Positions 6,329 to 10,542 of a stretch of DNA of 10,542 nucleotides are shown piece after piece. The first letter of the stretch is position 1; every line of letters begins with the position of its first letter. Below the pieces are notes generated by a model, which saw only the letters and a list, made by a program, of their open reading frames with translations, was not told the DNA's origin and made no database searches. Made by a program: the position numbers and the translations under genes. This stretch comes from an uncultured Oscillibacter sp. Lineage in GTDB: Bacteria > Bacillota > Clostridia > Oscillospirales > Oscillospiraceae. The stretch is taken from positions 1 to 10,542 of the forward strand of contig CAAGJQ010000062.1 of NCBI GenBank assembly GCA_900770295.1. Direction: 5' to 3'.

Positions 6329-6778
6329 ATGTCAATGAAATCACAGCAGGAAAACATGCGGCGGCTCCACGAACTGCTCAGCCGGGACCTGAGCTACAAC
6401 TGGGGCGAGCGGGAGTGCGGTCCCAATGGGGCCAAAAAGGCCTTTCTCAATCAGGGAAAGGTATTCCTGCGCGCTTTGGCCAAAGATCTCGGCTTACGGG
6501 ATGCGGTGGTAAAGTCCAACGCGGCGGGTATCGCTGTGTCCGGTGACTGCTCCCTCTGCGGAATGTGGGAGGATGGCGGCATCTATGTCTGCATCGAGCA
6601 GCCTGCCTGCGGAGGAGAGAACGTGATCCTCTACCGAACCATTCGGAACCTCAAGGACCACCGCGGCGGGTACAACACTTATATCCGCCTTTCTGAACTG
6701 GCCGATATGCGCTACGAAGAGCTGCTCCGGCGGCTGGGCGCCCTGCGGAAAGCCGATGTGCTGCCGTGGGCGGCATGA
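6329..6778 (+). CDS. Hypothetical element protein with four cysteines
   Basis: This 149-residue soluble protein is of a type I do not recognise. The start at 6329 is supported by GAGGAGG at 6315-6321; a second ATG two codons later is the alternative. It has a helical charged N-terminus, then a central Cys cluster (C74, C77, C88, C94, in GDCSLCGMW and CIEQPACGG) that could bind a metal, and a helical, Arg-rich C-terminus. It follows the intercistronic hairpin and lies directly upstream of the methyltransferase gene, so the two are likely co-expressed. A zinc-dependent nucleic-acid or protein contact is possible but not shown. Confidence 0.75.
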   Translation: MSMKSQQENMRRLHELLSRDLSYNWGERECGPNGAKKAFLNQGKVFLRALAKDLGLRDAVVKSNAAGIAVSGDCSLCGMWEDGGIYVCIEQPACGGENVILYRTIRNLKDHRGGYNTYIRLSELADMRYEELLRRLGALRKADVLPWAA

Positions 6779-6800
6779 CGCGCGGAAAGGGTGGCAGTCG

Positions 6801-8219
6801 TTGAGTGAATTGCAAATTGAACAAAGCCAGGAGATCGTTTTTGCCGCAGCGAAGCTCACGCAAGCCCGCCAAGCCATTTTAAGGGGAAGCGCCGAGCTTT
6901 TGACCTGCCGCGCCAGAGTGGAGAAGTACCTCCAGAGCGAGCCGCGAAAAGCCCGTGCCTGTTATGAGGAACTGGAAAAGACTGCTGTGCGCCTGCAAAA
7001 CGCTCTGGGTGACGCGAGGCTGGCTCTTTTGGAACTGGAGGAATATGCCCTGGCCGGAACGGCTGGCAAGCTGCAAGATGGCCTTGCCGGATTCAATCTC
7101 ATGTCCAGGGCCTACAAGCCCGTCTATGAGGTGCTGAACGGCTTTGCGCAAAAGCTGCCGGAGCGGCCGGATTCGGTAAACACCGCAGTGATCGGCCGCC
7201 TCATGAACAATGTCCGCATGGGCTACTATCCAACGGACCCGGACAACATCAGCCATATCCTGCGGGGGATCAGGTTCCCGGAGGGGGTCACCACCAATGT
7301 GTTCGACCCCTGCTGTGGCTGCGGCAAGGCCCTGCGGCAGATCGCGCAGGGAAACAACTGCTATGCCTATGGCGTGGAGCTGGACGAATACCGGGCAGAG
7401 GAGGCGCAGACGCGTCTGCACCGCGTCGGTGTGGGCAGCTTCTTCCATAGCCGCATCAGCTCGGAGGCGTTCCACCTGATGTTTTTGAATCCGCCCTATT
7501 TATCGGTGCTGACCCAGGGCGGCAGCAGGGCGCGCCATGAAAAGCGATTTCTGGTGGAGAGTATGGGCCATCTCATGCTTGGCGGACTTTTGATCTATGT
7601 CATTCCCTACTACCGTCTGGCGCCGGACATCTGCCGCATCCTTGGCGAGAACTTTACAGACCTCTCCGTTTGGCGCTTTACCGACGGGGAGTTCAGGAAA
7701 TTCAAGCAGGTGGCGGTCCTGGGCCTTCGGAAAAAACGGATCGACGAACCATCGGCCGGCGTGGCGCTTGAGCAGTACGCCTATGACCCGGATACGATCC
7801 CCAGCGTCACGCAGCTGCAGGAGGGGCGCTACGCCCTGCCGCCTGTGCAGAAAAAAGTGGAACTGTTCAAAGGAGAACTGTTCAACGAGAAGGAGCTGGA
7901 GCGCCAGCTGTCCCACTCGGACAGCATCCGGCGGCTGATGAACGCCAAGAGCGAACTGGACAGTGCCGGCAAGCATCCGCTGCTGCCCCTTTCCATCGGC
8001 CAGATCGGCCTGGTGGGCGGCTCCGGCATGATCAACGGCCTGATCGAATGCGACACGCCTCACGTTATCAAGGGACGCATCATCAAAGTCAAGACCGAGG
8101 AACGTGAGGAAAAGTACAGCAGCCGCGGAATGCACATGGGCGCTGAAGTAAAAGAGGTCATCAGCAACAAAATGGTGTTCAACGTCCTGACGCCGAAAGG
8201 CTTCAAGGCGCTGACATGA
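6801..8219 (+). CDS. Class I SAM-dependent methyltransferase-like protein (N6-adenine type motif)
   Basis: The protein has 472 residues from the TTG at 6801, preceded by GAAAGGG (6785-6791). An in-frame ATG at 6756 overlaps the previous gene and is the alternative start. An N-terminal helical, possibly coiled-coil region (about 1-90) leads into a Rossmann methyltransferase. It shows GYYPTDP (141-147), motif I VFDPCCGCGKAL (167-178), the acidic residue of GVELDE (about 193), and NPPY (230-233), the catalytic motif of N6-adenine DNA methylases and some RNA and glutamine methylases. It resembles the DUF6094-type proteins of mobile elements as I remember them. No restriction enzyme gene is adjacent, so it is either a solitary DNA/RNA methylase or a protein modifier in this cassette. 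The C-terminal domain (about 300-472) is unrecognised. Methyltransferase fold is confident; substrate is unknown. Confidence 0.85.
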   Translation: MSELQIEQSQEIVFAAAKLTQARQAILRGSAELLTCRARVEKYLQSEPRKARACYEELEKTAVRLQNALGDARLALLELEEYALAGTAGKLQDGLAGFNLMSRAYKPVYEVLNGFAQKLPERPDSVNTAVIGRLMNNVRMGYYPTDPDNISHILRGIRFPEGVTTNVFDPCCGCGKALRQIAQGNNCYAYGVELDEYRAEEAQTRLHRVGVGSFFHSRISSEAFHLMFLNPPYLSVLTQGGSRARHEKRFLVESMGHLMLGGLLIYVIPYYRLAPDICRILGENFTDLSVWRFTDGEFRKFKQVAVLGLRKKRIDEPSAGVALEQYAYDPDTIPSVTQLQEGRYALPPVQKKVELFKGELFNEKELERQLSHSDSIRRLMNAKSELDSAGKHPLLPLSIGQIGLVGGSGMINGLIECDTPHVIKGRIIKVKTEEREEKYSSRGMHMGAEVKEVISNKMVFNVLTPKGFKALT

Positions 8220-8235
8220 AAGAAAGGAGAACCTT

Positions 8236-8751
8236 ATGAGAGTGAATCAACTGGTCGTGGTCGTTCCCGTGCCGGGACCCGGCATGGACGATGCCGCTGT
8301 CCGGACAGAGGTATGGCAGCAGGTATCGGCGTTTCTCCTCCAGTATCTTGGAAAGCGGTATATCCGCTTCGAGCCGGCAACGCTGGCCTGGAATCAGAAG
8401 GTGGAGCAGCCCTTTGGCGTTATTTTGGGCAGAAGCGACCCCGCGATGTTTCTGTACCTGTATAATTATGATGCAAAAAGGATATTCCCCGTGCATTATG
8501 CGTGGGGAATATCCTTTTGTAATTTCACAAAAGGAGGAAGCACCATGACGGCAGCAAAACGGAAAGAAAAAATGTTTTCTGATTACCCTGACGTTGTGAC
8601 GGTCAAGCAGATGTGTTCCATGTTGGGCGGCATTGGCATGAAGACTGCCTATGCTCTTTTAGAGAGTGGCCAGATCCGCTATACGAAGATCGGCAAATCC
8701 TTTAAGATCCCGAAAGTGTTCATTATCGAATATTTAGTGGGTGAAAACTAA
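8236..8751 (+). CDS. Read-through frame: truncated element protein joined in frame to the excisionase
   Basis: A gene with a good ribosome binding site (AAAGGAGA at 8223-8230) starts at 8236, 16 bp after the methyltransferase stop. Its first 75 or so codons are GC-rich like the rest of the operon (MRVNQLVVVVPVPGPG...). At about 8450-8475 composition turns AT-rich, and the frame runs through a large hairpin (8476-8518) and into the excisionase gene without a stop, giving a nominal 171-residue product. The middle part (NYDAKRIFPVHYAWGISF) is just the hairpin translated. My reading is that the original gene was cut off at a module junction and that continuity with the excisionase is accidental. 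I do not recognise the N-terminal part. A genuine fusion protein is possible but less likely, because the excisionase has its own ribosome binding site. Confidence 0.5.
   Translation: MRVNQLVVVVPVPGPGMDDAAVRTEVWQQVSAFLLQYLGKRYIRFEPATLAWNQKVEQPFGVILGRSDPAMFLYLYNYDAKRIFPVHYAWGISFCNFTKGGSTMTAAKRKEKMFSDYPDVVTVKQMCSMLGGIGMKTAYALLESGQIRYTKIGKSFKIPKVFIIEYLVGEN
8476..8518. terminator. Strong hairpin ahead of the xis-int module
   Basis: A 15-bp perfect stem (AAAAGGATATTCCCC at 8476-8490 with 8504-8518) continues with two G-U pairs and GCA/TGC to a 3-nt loop. A-run and T-run flanks let it act as a terminator in either direction. It separates the cargo operon from the recombination genes and would limit read-through into the excisionase. 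Confidence 0.8.
8545..8751 (+). CDS. xis: Excisionase (helix-turn-helix, Xis-like)
   Basis: This 68-residue basic protein starts at the ATG at 8545, 8 bp after AAAGGAGG (8529-8536). Residues about 17-65 fit the MerR-like winged-helix excisionase/HTH_17 pattern: VVTVKQMCSMLGG (DNA-binding helix entry), KTAYALLESGQI, then YTKIGKSFKIPKVFIIEYL. Such proteins bind next to attachment sites and direct the integrase toward excision. The gene lies directly upstream of the integrase, the usual order in Tn916-like and related elements, and the size is close to that of Tn916 Xis. No separate promoter is visible between the hairpin and this gene, so it may depend on leakage from the operon. Confidence 0.83.
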   Translation: MTAAKRKEKMFSDYPDVVTVKQMCSMLGGIGMKTAYALLESGQIRYTKIGKSFKIPKVFIIEYLVGEN

Positions 8752-8793
8752 AAGTTTCGCCGTAGGGAATTCAAAATAAACCTTTTAGACGCA

Positions 8794-8822
8794 TTGGAGG
8801 AGAGAACTGCGCATGGTATAAT
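8794..8822 (+). promoter_or_regulatory. Integrase promoter with extended -10
   Basis: TTGGAG (8794-8799) and a perfect TATAAT (8817-8822) are 17 bp apart, with TGG directly ahead of the -10 box (extended -10). A copy of the 10-mer GGAGAGAACT (8799-8808) lies in the spacer, so a protein bound there would block RNA polymerase. Confidence 0.65.
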
Positions 8823-8871
8823 GATCCTGTCATTGGCAGGGCACTATGCCGCTACAAAAAGGAGGTTTATT

Positions 8872-10074
8872 ATGGTAGCGGGCCATCTGCAAGTAAAGAA
8901 AAACTATTACTATATGGTGCTCAATTTCAAAGATGAGAGAGGAAACAGAAAACCCAAATGGATTCCCACTGGCATTCAGGTGGGCGGGAAAAAGAATGAA
9001 AAAATGGCGCAGGATATGTTGCTTGAAGCCCGTTGTAGCTACAAAGAAGCAATCATCCGTGTGACTGAGCCATCTGACATGCGTATGAACAGCAATATGC
9101 TGTTTGCGGACTATATGCTGAGCTGGCTCTCCATTATCAAAAACTCTGTGGAGGAAGTAACGTATGCGGGATATGAAATAAATATCAAAAAACGGATTGA
9201 TCCTTATTTCCGTAAGCTCAAGGTTTCCTTGGCCGATCTGACTGCTTTGGACATTGAATCATTCTATGAGTATTGCTTCAATGATTTGAAGGTGAAAGGC
9301 AGCACTGTGCAGCATTTCCACGCCAATCTTCATAAGGCGCTAAAGTATGCGGTAAGACACGATTTGATCTCTGCAAACCCGATGGAAAAAGTAGATCGGC
9401 CGAAAAGCCGTAAGTTTGTTGGCTCATTCTATTCTCTCGAAGAAGTGGATGAACTTTTCAAATGCGTCAAAGGAGACCCGGTCGAATTTCCTATTCTTAT
9501 GGCAGCATTCTACGGACTGCGGCGTAGTGAGATTGTGGGCCTTCGGTGGCAATCCATAGACTTTACCGGAAATACGATTATGATCGACCATACTGTTGTG
9601 CAGTTTCGCTCCGAAGGCCAAATGAAAGTAATCCCTAAGGATCGCACCAAAAATGAATCCAGCTGTCGGTCTTTGCCGCTGGTTCCGCAGTTTCGAGAAC
9701 TGCTGCTCCGAATGAAAGAGCGGCAGAATCAGTGTCGCAAACTGTGCGGGAGCTGCTATACAGACAGTGGGTACATCTATGTAAATGACCTGGGCATTCC
9801 CTATAAGCCTAATTTTGTGACTCAACATTTCAAAGTCCTATTGAAGAAGAATGGCTTGCGCGACATCCGTTTTCATGATCTGCGCCATACCTGTGCATCG
9901 TTGCTTCTCAAGAACGGAGTGTCTATGAAAGAAATCCAGGAGTGGCTGGGACATAGCGATTATTCAACAACTGCGAACATTTATGCGCATTTGGATACAA
10001 CATCAAAAAATACATCGGCCTTAAAGATGACTGGAGCATTGAGTATTGATCCTGGAATCAGCGCAATTTTTTGA
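8872..10074 (+). CDS. int: Tyrosine recombinase / integrase
   Basis: The protein has 400 residues from the ATG at 8872, which has AAAGGAGG at 8858-8865. The upstream in-frame TTG at 8794 lies inside the promoter and is rejected. An N-terminal arm-DNA-binding domain (about 1-55) is followed by a SAM-like core-binding domain (about 75-175) and the catalytic domain. All catalytic residues of the family are visible: R217 (GLRRSE), K260 (TKNESS), H335 and R338 (HDLRH), H361 (LGH) and Y371 (NIYAHLD). It cuts and rejoins DNA at the attachment site during integration and excision. Codon use is AT-richer than in the cargo operon. It reads toward the tRNA-Leu locus, the usual position of an integrase next to its att site. 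The protein looks intact and potentially active. Confidence 0.95.
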   Translation: MVAGHLQVKKNYYYMVLNFKDERGNRKPKWIPTGIQVGGKKNEKMAQDMLLEARCSYKEAIIRVTEPSDMRMNSNMLFADYMLSWLSIIKNSVEEVTYAGYEINIKKRIDPYFRKLKVSLADLTALDIESFYEYCFNDLKVKGSTVQHFHANLHKALKYAVRHDLISANPMEKVDRPKSRKFVGSFYSLEEVDELFKCVKGDPVEFPILMAAFYGLRRSEIVGLRWQSIDFTGNTIMIDHTVVQFRSEGQMKVIPKDRTKNESSCRSLPLVPQFRELLLRMKERQNQCRKLCGSCYTDSGYIYVNDLGIPYKPNFVTQHFKVLLKKNGLRDIRFHDLRHTCASLLLKNGVSMKEIQEWLGHSDYSTTANIYAHLDTTSKNTSALKMTGALSIDPGISAIF

Positions 10075-10130
10075 TTTCAGTCTCAGAAAGCGCCGACCTC
10101 GGTAAGCGAGAGACATGGCTAAAACAGACA

Positions 10131-10172
10131 AAAACGCCCGGTTTCTCTAAGCTGAGAAACCGGGCGTTTTTG
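10131..10172. terminator. Bidirectional terminator between int and tRNA-Leu
   Basis: A perfect 17-bp stem (10131-10147 with 10154-10170) encloses a 6-nt loop, with AAAA on the left and TTTTT on the right. It can end the integrase transcript on the plus strand and the tRNA-Leu transcript on the minus strand. Confidence 0.9.
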
Positions 10173-10174
10173 TT

Positions 10175-10261
10175 TGGTGCCGGTGGTGGGACTCGAACCC
10201 ACACGCTGTCGCCAGCGGCGGATTTTGAATCCGCTACGTCTACCAATTCCATCACACCGGC
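10175..10261 (-). tRNA. tRNA-Leu (anticodon CAA)
   Basis: This is a complete class II tRNA on the minus strand. It has acceptor GCCGGTG/CACCGGC, a D arm with GGAATTGGTAGAC, anticodon stem GCGGA/TCCGC around loop TTCAAAA (anticodon CAA), a long variable arm CGCTG-GCGA-CAGCG, T arm GTGGG-TTCGAGT-CCCAC, and an encoded CCA end (10175-10177). All stems pair perfectly, so it should be functional and read UUG codons. It has its own promoter at 10323-10351 and a terminator at 10131-10172. A 14-nt palindrome (10258-10271) spans its 5' end. It lies between the integrase gene and a broken tRNA-Leu, so it may be part of the mobile element. Confidence 0.95.
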
Positions 10262-10282
10262 AAATTTGCCGAAATCCCCTCA

Positions 10283-10304
10283 GGAGAGAACTGTGGAGAG
10301 AACT
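10283..10304 (+). repeat. Tandem GGAGAGAACT repeats (candidate integrase arm-type sites)
   Basis: Two exact copies of GGAGAGAACT (10283-10292 and 10295-10304) lie 12 bp apart, about one helical turn. A third copy is in the integrase promoter at 8799-8808, where the match extends to 12 bp with the first of these two. Location between int and the presumed crossover site fits arm-type binding sites for the integrase N-terminal domain. Confidence 0.55.
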
Positions 10305-10322
10305 CGGAAAATTGCTAAATAA

Positions 10323-10351
10323 AGTATACCTCGAAAGCCTTGAAAAATCAA
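10323..10351 (-). promoter_or_regulatory. Promoter of the intact tRNA-Leu
   Basis: On the minus strand, TTGATT (10346-10351) and TATACT (10323-10328) are exactly 17 bp apart. The predicted start is about 55 nt before the tRNA 5' end at 10261. The promoter lies in sequence left of the tRNA break, so it would travel with the element. The GGAGAGAACT pair lies in the transcribed leader. Confidence 0.65.
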
Positions 10352-10385
10352 GGGGTCGCCAGAACGATGGATTGTTAGACGTACT

Positions 10386-10398
10386 GGCTTTTGAGTCC
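10386..10398. other. Candidate attachment-site junction in the tRNA-Leu anticodon loop
   Basis: The boundary between tRNA sequence (right) and unrelated sequence (left) falls at the 3' edge of the anticodon loop, within TTTTGAGTCC on the plus strand. Anticodon loops of tRNA genes are known crossover sites for tyrosine integrases. The int gene, the candidate arm sites and this junction occur in the expected order. The matching second junction is not visible in the window. Confidence 0.5.
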
Positions 10399-10427
10399 AC
10401 CTCGTCTACCAATTCCAACACACCGGC
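10389..10427 (-). pseudogene. 5' half of a second tRNA-Leu(CAA), broken after the anticodon loop
   Basis: Starting at 10427 on the minus strand, the sequence matches the 5' half of a tRNA-Leu: acceptor strand GCCGGTG, D arm with GGAATTGGTAGAC, then a 5' anticodon strand and loop CTCAAAA with anticodon CAA at 10391-10393. The spacing from the 5' end to the loop is identical to that in the intact tRNA. Below 10389 the similarity stops: there is no pairing 3' anticodon strand, no variable or T arm, and no CCA end. It has its own strong promoter (10443-10471). It is best read as a chromosomal tRNA split by integration at the anticodon loop. Confidence 0.75.
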
Positions 10428-10442
10428 ATCGAATGCCTATTT

Positions 10443-10471
10443 ATTATACAGGATGCACTTCGGAAATTCAA
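10443..10471 (-). promoter_or_regulatory. Promoter of the broken tRNA-Leu
   Basis: On the minus strand, TTGAAT (10466-10471) and a perfect TATAAT (10443-10448) are exactly 17 bp apart, with the start predicted some 10 nt before the tRNA 5' end at 10427. It is a typical strong tRNA promoter. It probably now drives transcription of the half tRNA into the element end. Confidence 0.7.
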
Positions 10472-10516
10472 GAGGATATTTTGCGAGTTGCGGAAAAACC
10501 CGGCGGAGGTGACAAA

Positions 10517-10542
10517 ATGGCCGGGATGCGCGAAAAAATGAA
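10517..10542 (+). CDS. Start of a gene running off the right edge
   Basis: An ideal ribosome binding site, GGAGGTGA (10505-10512), precedes an ATG at 10517. Only eight complete codons are visible (MAGMREKM), so no function can be given. It lies outside the presumed element end and is divergent from the tRNA-Leu promoter, so it is probably a chromosomal gene. Confidence 0.5.

Noticed and set aside
8461..8466. Perfect TATAAT as a promoter for xis
   Set aside because: There is no -35 box at a suitable distance, and a transcript from it would run straight into the strong hairpin at 8476-8518.
1581..10181. Ten-base direct repeat GTTTGGTGCC at 1581-1590 and at 10172-10181, the second at the 3' end of tRNA-Leu, as possible attL/attR of an 8.6-kb element
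   Set aside because: Dozens of chance 10-mer repeats are expected in a window of this size, and the similarity to the tRNA stops right after the 10-mer at the left site. The broken tRNA at 10389 is a better right-end candidate.
10262..10427. Group I intron in tRNA-Leu, as in cyanobacteria
   Set aside because: The matching 3' exon is missing: the only downstream tRNA 3' half belongs to a complete tRNA with its own 5' half, and the short spacer has no room for an intron.

Overview
The window looks like a gut-type member of the Clostridia (Oscillospiraceae-like is my guess). The reasons are GC-rich coding sequence, strong AGGAGG-type ribosome binding sites, sigma-A promoters with 17-bp spacers, and a surface protein with InlB-like repeats and S-layer homology (SLH) domains. 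The genus cannot be fixed from the sequence. The right-hand part carries an integrative mobile element. Its right end lies at a tRNA-Leu locus; its left end is not visible and may lie outside the window.

Layout. (1) 3-1514: C-terminal part of a secreted SLH protein that begins before the window with a Ser-Thr-Thr-Gly-Gly minisatellite and ends at a strong terminator. (2) 1515-2070: non-coding, with three hairpins, then a good sigma-A promoter and a roughly 190-nt structured leader that ends in an intrinsic terminator just before the next gene, which suggests attenuation control. (3) 2071-8219: a tightly packed plus-strand operon. It encodes a JAB/MPN (JAMM) metalloprotease, an E1/ThiF-like adenylyltransferase, a full-length DnaN-like sliding clamp, a 60-residue Cys-rich protein, a bactofilin-like protein, a Cys-containing unknown protein, and an NPPY-type SAM methyltransferase. 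The first three genes are coupled by ATGA overlaps. A last gene starts at 8236 but appears truncated. (4) About 8460-10074: an AT-richer recombination module with a hairpin, an excisionase and a tyrosine integrase. (5) 10131-10542: a bidirectional terminator, an intact minus-strand tRNA-Leu(CAA) with its own promoter, two tandem copies of a 10-mer also found in the integrase promoter, and then only the 5' half of a second tRNA-Leu(CAA), broken exactly after its anticodon loop, with its own strong promoter. A new plus-strand gene starts at the right edge.

How it fits together. The E1-JAB pairing resembles the ubiquitin-like modules of plasmid PRTRC cassettes. Coupling to a sliding-clamp paralogue suggests that protein modification and DNA replication or repair of the element are linked; this is inference. 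The tRNA end can be read as integration into the anticodon loop of a tRNA-Leu gene by an element that brings a complete replacement tRNA-Leu between its integrase gene and the attachment site.
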